Shown: piece by piece, positions 46,680 through 58,006 of the stretch | How the letters are laid out: each line of letters starts with the position of its first letter | Numbering within the stretch: position 1 is the stretch's first letter | NCBI GenBank assembly: GCA_033439685.1 | Contig: JAUEDM010000001.1 | Coordinates: 6,882,001-6,946,000 of the forward strand | Reading direction: 5' to 3' | Source of the DNA: Apodospora peruviana | Taxonomy: Eukaryota > Ascomycota > Sordariomycetes > Sordariales > Lasiosphaeriaceae | Length of the DNA stretch: 64,000 bases | Notes under the pieces: generated by a model | The model's database searches: none | Told to the model about the DNA's origin: nothing | Seen by the model: the letters and a program-made list of their open reading frames with translations, nothing else | Position numbers and translations under genes: made by a program

Positions 46680-47240
46680 CTATTTGTCCTTCTCGTTCTC
46701 GTTCTCTGACACCTTCTCCCACTCATCCTCGGTGCTGACACTACTCTTAGTACCCTGGCTCGGGCTCTGGCTCAGACTCGAATTCGAGATTTCTCCAGGC
46801 GCTCTGCGCTTCAGCTCGCCGTGCGTTTCCAGCGGTTCCACCTCCTTGCTGGCTGATGATGCCGCCGGCGGTTTCGGGGGCGGCGGTCGGCTTCCCTTCT
46901 TGAGGCTCGCCGTTGATGATGCCGCGGCGCCTTCTACCTCGGTCTCGCTCTCGTCTGAAGTAGTAATGCCAACCGCCGGTGCGGCCGCCTGCGCCCGTCG
47001 CGCCTTTTCCTCCTCTTGCAGCTGATGCACCCTGAGTTCGCGCGCAAACCAGTTGATGGCACCCCAGAGGCCGCCACATAGGACAGAGAGGACGACGAAA
47101 TGTACGCTGTACGTTGCGACGAGAAGGCCCGCAAGAACCAGCTGGAGAGCCGCGAAGGTGACGTTTGTCGCGATGAGGAGGGTGGGTGTCGGCCCCGGGG
47201 TGAAGATGGACTCCCACAGATCTTGGACGAATGATGCCAT
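46680..47240 (-). CDS. PKR1: ER membrane protein Pkr1, V-ATPase assembly factor
   Basis: A single exon of 186 residues. The first 75 residues are the conserved Pkr1 region: MASFVQDLWESIFTPGPTPT, then two hydrophobic segments (LLIATNVTFAALQLVLAGLL and HFVVLSVLCGGLWGAINWFA). The rest is a charged, disordered cytosolic tail with a Pro-rich patch and an acidic end. In yeast Pkr1 sits in the ER and helps assemble the V-ATPase Vo sector. The tail is longer than I recall for yeast Pkr1. Confidence 0.9.
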   Translation of the reverse strand: MASFVQDLWESIFTPGPTPTLLIATNVTFAALQLVLAGLLVATYSVHFVVLSVLCGGLWGAINWFARELRVHQLQEEEKARRAQAAAPAVGITTSDESETEVEGAAASSTASLKKGSRPPPPKPPAASSASKEVEPLETHGELKRRAPGEISNSSLSQSPSQGTKSSVSTEDEWEKVSENENEKDK

Positions 47241-48906
47241 GTTTGTTTTGCGGTCGGTACTTTAAAATATCGCAGATTTCGCTTTTGCGCCGGAGACTGC
47301 GGATGCGCGGTTGCTAGCTGGAACGACACGACGGTCGGCTCGTTTCGCTCGCGGGAGAACAGAGGGTATATTGAATGCGAAGCTTTGAAGTGCGATTAGG
47401 GAGCTATAGTGCTGACGTCTAGAGGAGAAGGTCAGCCAAGAGTCGCATAGTAGGCGGAAAAGAGAGCTGGAGGGCGATGAGGGGTCATTTAACGCGCGCG
47501 GCCAAACAGGCAGGCGGCCCAACAACCCCGCGATAACCACCTAGAACTAAAGGAAAAAGACACGGTTGCCGGAGTTGCAAAGAAGACAACGCAGGGCTTT
47601 GACTCACGCAAGATTTGGATTTTCGGGACAATGTTGCCTGTTCAGATTGAAGTCGGAGTTGACGTGACGGGGTATCAACCAGGCACACACCTCTATCACG
47701 GATGCGAGTTGCAGGATAAGGTAGCAAGGTGGGAATGGTGACGCCTTCAGCGACAGCTGAGGGGAGCGGAAGAAATGATATCCTGCGGCTTTAACCAGAG
47801 AGAGAGACGCGCGGGCAACAGAAAACGAGCCCAAATGATAAGGCGCAAAAACAGGTCGCAACCAATGTAATATCACCGGGAAACAAAAGCGCAAAGACCG
47901 GCTATCGGAAAATAGATAAACAAAGCAAAGGTGCTAATGCACGGCTACGAAGTTTTGCTGTCCGGCAATGAAATAAATGGCGGGGGATACAGCTATGGAT
48001 ATACAGATAGAGGGGCCCTTCTTGCTTGGCAAAGGGTTTGAGCGCTGAGAGCTCCTCCCTAATTCCTGAGGTGCGCCTTCTTTCGTTTATGGCTGCTGGC
48101 TGCTGCTCGCCATCTCGCCTTGGAGAAAAGGCGGCGTTTCCAGTTTGCCCGGTGCTTTGGATCGCGTTACACGTCTCGGTCATTTATTATCCGTACCTTC
48201 AAGGTAGCGCTCAAAGTTTCAGAAAAGGGCGGACTTTGCTGATGGGAGGTGCAAAGAACCCCATAAATCAAATGCGACGAAAGTCATGAGGCCGGAGGCC
48301 TATCGTGTAGACGTGCTGTGTACCTACATAGTAGCCTGAACTCAGGGGTTGGGAATCTGGCAAGTCCCGTAGCATTGCATGTTGCCGGTGAAGCAGTCTA
48401 CGGAGTTCGTTCCGGACAGCAACAAGACCGTTAGGTGCTCCCCAGCTTGTCCGTGCATCGTGCATTACCCGGGAACCCGCTGCGGGCCCTACCCACAGTA
48501 CATCGCTTGGCTCCGAGACAGTCTGGACCTTGACCCTGTTTGCCCGCTAGGGAACTGATGAACCAAAAGACAACAATCGAAAATGTAATGGGAACGGTTC
48601 TTCAACAACCAGTTCCGCTTATCCAACCAGCTATTCGTTTTCAAGTTCTGCCTTGTGACGCCCTTCTGCCGGTTTGCGCTGCGACTCGTCGTGTTCTTTG
48701 AGTAACACGTCCACTTGTCCACCCGCCGGACCCGACCTGGGCCAAGCTTCCCGTCCGCAAACAAAGCCGCCTTTCCCCCGAGCAAACCAGTCCACTTCTC
48801 GCAGCTCGCGCCCTCGTCTTCACGACTACAACTACAGATCAAGACTTATTCAGGAAGAAACCATGAGAGCGTGATCGCACAGGCTGGTTGAGCCACCGAC
48901 TGTGCG
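47241..48906. other. intergenic between divergent PKR1 and F-box gene
   Basis: About 1.7 kb separating divergent starts. No gene or RNA recognised; a short palindromic GTGTACCTACATAG-type motif lies near 48318. Confidence 0.45.
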
Positions 48907-51736
48907 ATGGACTCCGCCATGACCACTACGCTCGCTTCCCGGGCCAAACCGACCGACCTGACCGATTCATCGTCGCCCAAGAAAACGACCAACATATTGT
49001 CAAGATACTTATCCGGAAAGGACCAGCAGTGGAAGGCTTATTACGAGCGTAATGGCCCTCTTACGCTGCTGGATCTGCCTATTGATATTCTGCATTTGAT
49101 TGTCAAGGAGGTAGGCTGCCCAATGCCCGGGCCCGGTGCTGATTCAATACATGGCTGACACAAACCAGATCACCCATACGAACGACCTGACGTCTCTCGC
49201 TCTGGCAAATTCGACTCTGTACAATCTCGCAATACCTCTGATATATTCGAGGTTCGACATTGTTTGGCCCGACGGCAACATCCAGCCGTCTGAGACCAAG
49301 AGCGTCGATGCCCTCACTTATGGCCTGGCTACACTTTGCCGGGGGAGCTCATTCTCCCGCACGACACGAAAGGGTTGGAACTCGTCTGTCCGGCCTCCCG
49401 GAAAATTCATGGACAACGGGTATGCCAAATATACAAAGAAATTTTCGCTTGGCAACGGGCCGAAAGACTGGGTCGAGGATTACATGATCACCAAGGAGGG
49501 GGGCAAGATGTTGGGGACATTAGTTTCCATCGCAATTTCCAAGATGAACAACCTGGAGGCCTTTGTGTGGGACATGCCGACGGGGGTGTTGTCTGATATC
49601 TTTGAGGCATTGTCATCCCTGGACGAATCGATGGACGACTCGACCGAGACCGCGTGCAAACTGAATCGCGTGTGGGTAAGATGGCATGACAATTCCGATC
49701 AGCAACTCGCGGCCTCATCAGGTCTGCTGAATCCAGGCGGGAGTCCCGCTGCGGTCGTCCCTCTGGGCAGCCAGCTGACCCCCATCGGCATTATGCTGCC
49801 GGCCGACGCCAGGCATCCGACACCCAGAGGACCCATTTCGTACTCGGAGCACCATTGCGAGTATCCCACCTTCAGCGTCTTGCCGCCGCTCAAAAGTCTG
49901 ACAGTGCTGGACATCGATGAGTTGTCTTACCTGGATGAAATGGCGGTGCTGATCGAGCGATCCAAGGATACCCTTCAAGAACTCCGGGTAGGCATATCAA
50001 CCAAGGCTGTTCACAAGGACTTTGTACAAACATGGGACGGTCCCGAGCTTGAACAGATAGATCACGATGCGCAGTGGCCCGGTCAGAGCACTATCGGGGA
50101 ACGCCGACTGGGTGGTGTTTTGGGCGTTTTGGTTGGGAAAGTGTACGACATTCGGAAAAAGCCCTTGATGAGGATGAACGGGAAACTCGCCGCCGAAACA
50201 GCTGGTCGATTAGAGCCCACTTCTTGGACTGTTCCGCCCGTATCGAGCGACACCCAGGGTGAAGTCGACGATGTGACACGGGCAACCACTCCACCAGAGG
50301 CGCAAGATACAAATGGGCATGTAACAGAGGCAGCTGCCACTCAGCCGCAAATGCCAGGGGATATCTTGGCAAAAGCGCAGGCGTTGCTGAAGGGCGAGAA
50401 GCCAAACAAGGCGAGCCCAGGTGGGAGGAGGAAGAGACTGGAAGGAAAGCTCAAGCTTCAGACCCTTGAGCTCGAACGAATGCCGCTTTCAATGCAAGTC
50501 TGCCGGTCCGCGTTTGACTGGTCGACCTTGACCAGCCTGACCCTGCTCGAGTGCGCGCAGCATGAGACATTATGGAAGATACTACGGAAATCATTCCAGC
50601 CCACCCCTATAGGCACCGGCTTCGGTGTTTCAGATGATAACAGCAAGATGCTACCTTCGGGTGTGCTCTACGAATACCATCTTGCTCTGAAGCACATCCA
50701 CACGGATATTACCACGCCTGCGCTCATTTCTTTCATTAAAGAGACACTTGCCCCAAATACACTGGAAGTTCTGTTCTTGCAAGATCGCAGAAGAGGGGCA
50801 TCAGGGCCTCCCCCAGTTTTGCTGGATACCATTTTTAGAGGGGCACTGAAAAAGCACCGCACGAGCTTACAAAAACTGCTACTCGACAGCTCAGCCAGGT
50901 CGCCTCTGCCTGGGGCGGTAAGTGTTGAGAGCACGCGTTGGAGGAACTGGACTCTCAATACGGAAGTATTGATGTACATGACGAGCGGGCGGATGGGCAA
51001 TTTGAGAGAGCTAGCCGTCTCTCTTGATTATAAAGACTGGGTAAGTCCACAGCATCTTCTTTTCTCTCTCTAAATCTCTGTGCAAACAAACATGCTAAAC
51101 AAATTCGGTTATACACAGCACACCTTCCTCCAACGCCTCCCCAATATCCCTCATCTCCGGTCGATCAACATCCCTCATGTTGCCGATTACGTTGGTGGAG
51201 CCTTTGACCCTAGAGAGCTCGCGCACCAAATTACTGATATAATCACCCTCCGACCCGAGATCCGGCTTTGTTATATCGGCCTCGGTGCGAAATGCTTCGA
51301 GATCCTTGAGTCCCGCAGCAGCCCAGGTTCCAGGTCAAAGAGAAACGGCTATGGCGGCTCGGAGGACGGGGATGAAGACGATGGCGTTGCTGCCGCCGCC
51401 GCTCTTCAGGCGGGAATCGACAGCGCAGTGGTCAATGCCGGCGGGCTAGTTCCTGTCGACGACCCGTTGGAAGGGGAGGAAGAAGACACGTCTGATGAAG
51501 AAGAGGTAGATGATGAATTGGACGAGGAAGAAGAAACCGATGATGAAATCACGCCGACCACGGCAAATAGCGACCTGGACGACACGCAGAGCGTCGGGGA
51601 GGAGGAGGAGGAGGATGATGACGACGACGACGATTTCGACGAATCTGATGGGGGGAAGGTCAAATTGAAGCTGAGGGAGATTTTGTTTTACGACGATAAA
51701 GTTGCTGTTTTTCGGGCCAGGCACGGCAGACTATGA
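48907..51736 (+). CDS. F-box protein with acidic C-terminus
   Basis: Three exons, 48907-49110, 49169-51040 and 51119-51736 (897 residues). Introns of 58 and 78 bases have GTAGGC and GTAAGT donors and phase 0 junctions. The F-box is at about residues 50-95 (GPLTLLDLPIDILHLIVKEI then LTSLALANSTLYNLAIPLIY) and is cut by the first intron. The middle has leucine-rich-repeat-like segments (LPPLKSLTVLDIDELSYLDE, LTSLTLLECAQHETLWKIL). The C-terminal 130 residues are extremely acidic with Asp/Glu runs (about 51475-51650) before a short hydrophobic end. F-box proteins recruit substrates to SCF ubiquitin ligases; the substrate is unknown. Confidence 0.85.
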
Positions 51737-52891
51737 TTATGTTGATTTCGCCTGTAGTTCTAAGTCGCTTTTCATGTAAGCGCTGATGGGGCATTATGGA
51801 TGAATGGATGGATTGGGACTGGGATTGGACTGGGAGTTTCGCATCTGTGTGACGATATCGGTATATGAGACAGCGGGAACAAAAAAAAAGAGGATTCAGT
51901 TAAGAGAATAGCGTCTCCGAGGGACTAGTGTGCGATATATTTGTTGTCTATTTGGACGGCATCTGTTTGCAGCGTGGCAAGGGGCGGTCTTCATGTACCA
52001 TTAATAGGTATATTCGTTATCATACGGATTATTTTACTTGCCTTTGGCTTCCTTATTAGTGTCATAGATACCCTGCAGTTCGTAACCCGTGTACCAGCAA
52101 TTACCAGGTACACATAATTGATCTTGTTTATTCAAAAGGAAATCGACCGAGACGATGGGAAAGGGACGTAAACATTTGGGACTGCTTTCATGCCAGCTGC
52201 CAGCGGGCCGCTGATGAAGAGTGGGCCTGCTTCTTTGCGGGAGGTTTTATAAGTCCCAAATTTTAACCAACATATCGGAGTGAGCCTGCCCAATCGAACT
52301 CATCTCCTGCCTTTTACCGGATGTGACCGTGGGTTGGCTCAAAATACTCCGATACTCAAATCTTTGGAAACCCACTATTTCAGAGATGTTCTCTGAACGT
52401 CTTGAATTCAATTCTTTTTTGTTTCGCTTTCGGTTTTTTTTTTCTCTGCCAGCAAAACATATCCAAACTACTCAAGAACAGCTCGTATATTTCAAATGAG
52501 AAACATGGAGTTGTCACATTTTTGTTTATTCATGAGCAGCAGATGATTAACTATCTGCACTCTGATTTTAACTGCAGAACATATATTACAGTAATGCCGC
52601 CATCTTGTTTGTCCCCAACGGTAGACTTTTGGGATTTCTTTTGCTCGGTATTCATTCCTAGAAATTGTCCTCCGGCTACGAGGGTGCACGGCGAGGATAC
52701 TCAAAGCAAGGCTCCGTATTGAATTCAGACATGCAATCAGCTAAATGATGAACCTAACTAAATGCTTCGTGATATACATCTAATCATGTCTACGGCATAT
52801 GTATCCAAGCACACTCTCCTCATGAGTCAATACTGCTCGCTTAGGCCAGATGCCTTCATGTACGTTAAAAAACGGTCACAAGATGGCCCAA
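51737..52891. other. convergent gap, F-box to kinase-fold gene
   Basis: Between convergent 3' ends. No gene recognised; short T-runs near 52410-52443 only. Confidence 0.5.
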
Positions 52892-54125
52892 TCATAACCT
52901 AGATTTCTTCATGGACTGATTACCGGGTTGCACGGCTTGCGCCAGCTCCCACGCGAACCTCGCGAGAGGCGCGCGGGCGGCCGCATACCTCCGGGCATGT
53001 TCACTGCTAGCCTGGCGCCCAGCCTGACGCGCCGCGATGCCCTGGCAGATGGCCGCTTGGCGGAACATGTTGAAGGCCTGCGCCCACTGCAGCTCGCGCT
53101 TGCGCTGGTCCTGGTGGTCCTGGGTGCCAAGCGACAACTCGAGCGTGGATTTCGTGGATGGGTCTGTGACGGAAAAGTAGAGGCGTGTGATCTCCTCCGG
53201 TGTTGGCAAGCCGCGTGTGGCGCGTGGGCGAAAGCCCGGGTGCACATTAATGGACTGGGAAGGGTCCAACCGGGCGGTAAAGTAGGGTGTCAAGAGATTG
53301 GAGAGATCCGAAAGGGGATGGCCGATGGTGGACATTTCCCAGTCGAGTATGCCAATCACCCTCGGTTCCGTCTTGTGGAACACGAGGTTGTCAATCTTGA
53401 AATCTCCGTGGATCAGAGTCCCCCGGTCCACTGGCTGCTGCTTCTCGTCTGAGAAGAAGCGCATCATGTCTTCAAAGAACGGCAGCTGCCCGACCGCCAC
53501 GCCGGTCTCGACATCCTTGATACGACCCTGGGCATCGCAGATGGACGACCACGTAGCGATTTGGCGGTTATAAAACCCAGAGCTCTTTCCGAATCCCTCT
53601 AGGCCGACCGTCTTGGGGTCTATGCGGTGCAGTTTGGCCAGGACTCGTACGGCATCGCTCCAGATGGCTCGGCGCTCATCCGGCAGGACGTTGGGGATGA
53701 TGGGGTCCTCGAAAATGCGCCCGTCGAGAAAGGACATGATGTAGAACGGCGTGCCGATGATCGAGTCGTCTTCGCAGAGGCAGTATGCCTTGGGGACCGG
53801 GACATCGGTTGACGCGAGCGCCGAGATGATGCGGTACTCGCGCTCAACCTTGTGTGCCGTCTTGGACACCAGTCGCCCTGGCGGCTTCTTTCGGAGGACG
53901 TAACGTCTGCCATCGGCAGCAGTCAATTGGTATGTTGGGTTGGATTGACCAAAACCGAACTGAAGTAGACAGTTAGTGGTCAGCCTATGAGTCCCCAAAA
54001 TCGGAAGCGTTTTAGCGCCCGCCTACCTGCTTCACGTCCAGCGGCACTTCGATCTCGGGCACAGTCTTGGAGATCCATGCCTCTAGGGCTCGGATATCAA
54101 TGGGATGACGAACACGGCCGGCCAT
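52892..54125 (-). CDS. ACAD10/11-type phosphotransferase (APH/ChoK fold) with PTS1
   Basis: Two exons, 54027-54125 and 52892-53959 (388 residues), with a 67-base intron (GTAGGC...CTTCAG). The N-lobe has FGFGQSNPTYQL and RYVLRKKPPG (catalytic Lys region). The catalytic loop is LIHGDFKIDNLVFH and the metal-binding motif ILDWEMSTIGHPLSDL. These define the aminoglycoside/choline-kinase-like domain found at the N-terminus of acyl-CoA dehydrogenases ACAD10/11, here as a stand-alone protein. The C-terminus is KKSRL: SRL matches the peroxisomal PTS1 consensus. In animals the ACAD10/11 kinase domain acts on 4-hydroxy-acyl substrates before beta-oxidation; a similar peroxisomal role is inference. Confidence 0.88.
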
Positions 54126-54765
54126 GGTCAATGTCGGTACAGATTCGAGACTCCGAGGACAAGTTTGTTGCGGTGGGTGGTGGTGCCTTCAGGGTTGTGA
54201 GGGGCTGAGGAAGAAGAGGCTGGTCGTCACCTCTCCTCAGTTGACTCCTCACCGGTGCCCGCTGCGTTGTCCAGGTCACGGCCTAGCTGTGTTTCGGCCC
54301 AATGAAAGAGTCGATCTTGGCGCCCGATGAAAAACAAGACAGACGGTTGTTCATCGAAGGAAAACAAAACATCGAGATATCTAGATCCATCTCCTCCGAT
54401 GAGGCCACGTCCGAGGCATGGAGTTCATTGAGAGCTTGGCCGGCCAGGGAGATCTGAAGACGGGAGCCGAGGTTGAAGTCAAATCTGGGGAAGGCTACGG
54501 CTCGGTAGCGCCGCAGCGGCACGAGCAGGAACTGAGGAGTCGGATGCACCACCCCCACCCACACTTTACCCCAAAGCGCCAAGACGCCAAGACCCCCGGT
54601 GCCGCCTCCAATGGGTACAAGTACCTACTTAGCCGCATTCTTCATTTGACGACGACATCAACAAGGCAACAAGAAGCAGTATTACCTGGCATGAATAATC
54701 GGATTAGACGGAATCAGCATTTTCCTAGCTATCAAGTCCAGCCTCTCCAATGCTAAAATCGTCGA
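54126..54765. other. intergenic upstream of the kinase-fold gene
   Basis: Leader and promoter side of the minus-strand kinase-fold gene; nothing else is recognised. Confidence 0.45.
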
Positions 54766-55308
54766 TCAACATACAAAGGAATACTTGGTCCCATTACAAC
54801 TGTCATCATCGTCGTCGTCGTCCTCCGAGGAGCTGTCCTTTGATATAGCACTGAGCTCTTCCTCTCCAATCTGTTGCCCGATTTTATGTAATTTATAGTC
54901 CTTGTCAGAAACAAAATTTCGGGGTGGTTAGGCATAGGTGTTCAAGGTGCCGTAACTTTATGAGTACCGCCTCAAATGGAGGGCCCGGGTTAGGATCAGC
55001 AAATTCGCTCCCGTTGAAGATGACGATGCGAAGAGACACCAAGTTTGGATATACGGCTTGAACAAGTGGAAGACAGCGCAATGCTAGGGATATCTGTTTC
55101 CGCACAACTAGGCGTCTCATGCTTGGGCTGGGTACCGGGTCCCGAATGTTCGTTTTGAAGTCTGCGCAACTTTCGGTTTGGATATACCGCAGCTGGGGAC
55201 AAAGCTCCCGTAGGTCATCCACAACATCCCCGCCACCGAATGATTCGAATAAGGGGGAAGCTTGGCTGATGTGGTCCAAGATGAGAACCTGGAATTCGGG
55301 AAGAAGGA
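54766..55308 (-). pseudogene. LRR/F-box-like gene fragment, probably broken or mis-spliced
   Basis: A frame open from about 55308 to a stop near 54905 encodes leucine-spaced sequence (e.g. LALRCLPLVQAVYPNLVSLR, then FEAVLIKLRHLEHLCLT) like the C-terminal leucine-rich part of fungal F-box proteins. No F-box or convincing start codon precedes it. Just downstream, another frame on the same strand encodes an acidic tail (SSSEDDDDDDDSCNG) ending at a TGA at 54766-54768. The two frames could be joined by an intron or be separated by a frameshift; neither can be shown. It lies between the kinase-fold gene and the Tse2-like gene. A functional gene with missed introns remains possible. Confidence 0.4.
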
Positions 55309-55610
55309 AGATTCATGTACCTTGGGCTCATTTTGATTATCACATTGGTTTCAGTAAACAGGTACTGTCTGCAAATAAAGTAAAAGTGTGGTTGATTTCT
55401 ACCAATTATTCAAACAAAACAACAACCGGTGATTTATTAGAGCGGTAAATTAAATGCATAGGGTTACCTAGTATCTGACCAATGAGAAGACAGGCGGTGG
55501 CCCGCCCTAGCACGACGCGTTGGCCAAGCACGGGTGTGAACTCCAACTCTCAATCCCAACCTCTCTCTCACTTTGAATTTGATTTCAAAAGAGCACAAGC
55601 CCACACCGCC

Positions 55611-56464
55611 ATGCTCAATCGGCTGTTTACAGGACGCGCCTGCGTTTCATGGCGGCAGCGTCCTGGTTTCCAAATATTTAAACGCCATAAGCATTTCGGA
55701 CTGAAAGGATTCAAAGCAATCTACTCGTCCTTTCCCGCCACGTTATTATACTACAGCCCACGATCTCGCTCGGGTTTGTTTGACCACAGAGAACTAAATA
55801 GCCGACCAGACGACCTCTTTGATGAAACACTTGCAGTAACGGACTGGCATGGCGCTAATAAGGGGCTCGTGTATCCATATATCGACAGCCTCAACAGACG
55901 GCCCCCAACAAAGAGAAATTCCACTGGCGGTTGGTGGTCATGACCATCCCCCCCCCATAGAAATTTACTAATTCTACCTGACTTGCAGTCGCCAACGGGG
56001 CCGCCATGTATCCCTACACATTTCTGATGCAGGAGGTTGTCAATCGGAATTATGACCTGTTTCTCGATTGTCAGGAGATGGGCAGGAAAGTCGAGACTCC
56101 TCATATTTACACCATCCCCAAGGGTAGGTACCTATTTTTGATCGTCTTTGATTAATTGATTCTCAAGAGCTAATCATCTCTACCAGGCACCCAAATTCCC
56201 AGTCATCTAATTCTCATCAACTCCTGGACATGCAGGTTTTTCTTGATGCCAGCCCGCGGGATGAAAATAGAAGGTTTGAGAAAATGTATCCGAAGTGTAA
56301 CCGATCGTTGCTTACTATATCTTTCTTGATCAGATTTCAACACATGTTTGGACGAGTTTTGGGACGAATATGCCATCAAGGAGACCGTGGTGGACTGGCT
56401 GATAAAACACCCCTATCACCAGGCAATACCGGACGAGGACGACGCCGAGTGGATGGCCGAATGA
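55611..56464 (+). CDS. Tse2-like ADP-ribosyltransferase toxin-domain protein
   Basis: Four proposed exons: 55611-55929, 55989-56123, 56187-56273 and 56334-56464 (223 residues). Introns of 59-63 bases have GTTGGT, GTAGGT and GTTTGA donors and usable branch sites (TACTAAT, GCTAATC, GCTTACT). The phase is kept throughout and the stop is TGA at 56462-56464. The first 35 residues are Arg/Lys-rich without acids, compatible with a mitochondrial presequence. Visible domain landmarks: SSFPATLLYY (39-48) in exon 1, ANGAAMYPYTFLMQEVV in exon 2, GTQIPSHLILIN in exon 3 and DEYAIKETVVDWLIKHPY in exon 4. Their order matches the fungal branch of the Tse2 family, named after a Pseudomonas type VI effector with an ADP-ribosyltransferase-like fold. 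Family assignment is from recognition, not a search. Activity and target in fungi are unknown, and divergence at conserved positions cannot be excluded. Confidence 0.75.
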
Positions 56465-57143
56465 AATTCCACCGGGTTCCAAAGAGCCGAAAGTTAAATA
56501 TTCTAGGGTCGATCGATATCTGGCTAATATCTGGGTAATGCCCTTTTCAGACTTCACCTGACCAGGACCTCTTTGATTGTTGACCTGCACCCATGAGGTA
56601 TAGCAATTAATGCGGCACGTGATTTCGTGGTTGTCCCGCGTCCCGTTCCTGGACGTCGGGTGTTTGTCTAAAAGCAACCTCGATTGATCGGTTGATCCAC
56701 AAGTATAAGAACATCGACAACTTGGCCCAAATCGAAACAATGCACGTACAGAGGCAATTGATTGCGACTTTCACACAATTTCCCAATGAGATTTTTCGAA
56801 TTAACAAGGGGCCATTTCCTTTGACCAACGTCCAACGACAGAAAAAGCAATGTTTCCAAGACCGAAGTTGGCCGGCGTGGCTTCAATTCTGTGCGGGGTT
56901 TGTCGAGACAACGGCGTGCATTTTCGTCTTTATCCCTTTACGAAAGATTAGACGGCACCTAGCGCGTCACATGCTTGACGCTTCTGGCACTAGAACTCTA
57001 GACTATCGGAGACGGTCCAGGTCCTAGAGCATTCCAGATCCAGACTCCGGGTCTACAATACTTCGCGCCTCAAATATCGGCCAAGCCCAGCCCTTCCTCA
57101 AACACCACTTCTGCCAATCAACTTGGATCTAGATCACTTGGCC
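56465..57143. other. intergenic, Tse2-like gene to zinc-finger gene
   Basis: No gene recognised. Open frames here lack family resemblance. Confidence 0.5.
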
Positions 57144-58006
57144 ATGTACGAGTGCGGAACCTGCGGGAAGGGCTTCCCAGCCGGATGGCAGGCGCGCGAA
57201 AACCACTGTCGTTCAACGGGACACGCGCGCCCGTTCCGGGATCGCGACTACGAGTGCTCTTTCTGCTACTACGACTTCTACACCTGCAGGAATGCGATAA
57301 TCACGAAGCCGAAGAGCATTTCTTTTGTCGCCCCTGCGACCGCAAATTCCAGAACTCCAACAATATCAAGCAGGTAAGAAGAACCTATCCTTGTCCCAGC
57401 CAACTCACCAAGGAAACTAGACTAACCTCGATGGCCAGCACCTGAACTCGAGAATCCATCGCGGCACCAACATCAAGTGCCCCTTTTGCGGCAACCAGTA
57501 CGCTACCGCCACCGGCATGGTCCACCGCCTCGAGGGCGGCTCCTGCTCGGTTGCGTCTGGTCTGAACCGTGACGAAGTTTACCGTATTGTGCGCTCCAAG
57601 GACCCCAGCGGCATCATCTCCAAGAAGCTTATCGGCTGGACCGGAGACCAGGCCGACAGCGGCGGCTACGAGGCCACCGACCGAGCCTGGAATGGCGATC
57701 AGTGGGAGTGCTATTTTTGCCATCGCGAATTCGGCTCTAGACACGCCCTGAGCCAGCATCTCAACTCACCTGTCCGTATGTATATTACCTACCTAACTTT
57801 GATTGTATGACATAACTTTAACAAGAGACGTGACAGACCGTCATAATATGTACCACTGCCCCAAGCCCTACTGCCGCATGGACTTCAAGACTTTGGCTGC
57901 TATCATCAACCGCTTGGAGAGCGAGTCGTGCGGCGCCATGCGCTTCGAGGCAGTCCAGCGCCGCATCGGCGACATTGTCAGCGGTAACCGTCTCATCGCC
58001 TTCTGA
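57144..58006 (+). CDS. C2H2 zinc-finger protein with an internal frameshift
   Basis: Exon 1 starts at the ATG at 57144 (MYECGTCGKGFPAGWQAREN). It reads a first finger and the start of a second (YECSFCYYDFYT) until 57284. The finger then continues in the next frame (QECDNHEAEEHFFCRPCDRK) from 57287 to the GTAAGA donor at 57374. Adding one base at 57285-57286 would make a regular C-x2-C-x12-H-x4-H finger, so a single base appears missing. Later exons are 57439-57775 and 57837-58006, with consensus introns (65 and 61 bases). They encode further Cys/His pairs (IKCPFCGNQYATATGMVHRL, WECYFCHREFGSRHALSQHL, MYHCPKPYC). The end is RRIGDIVSGNRLIAF. Such multi-finger proteins probably bind nucleic acid. 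The shift may be a sequence error or true inactivation. Confidence 0.75.
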
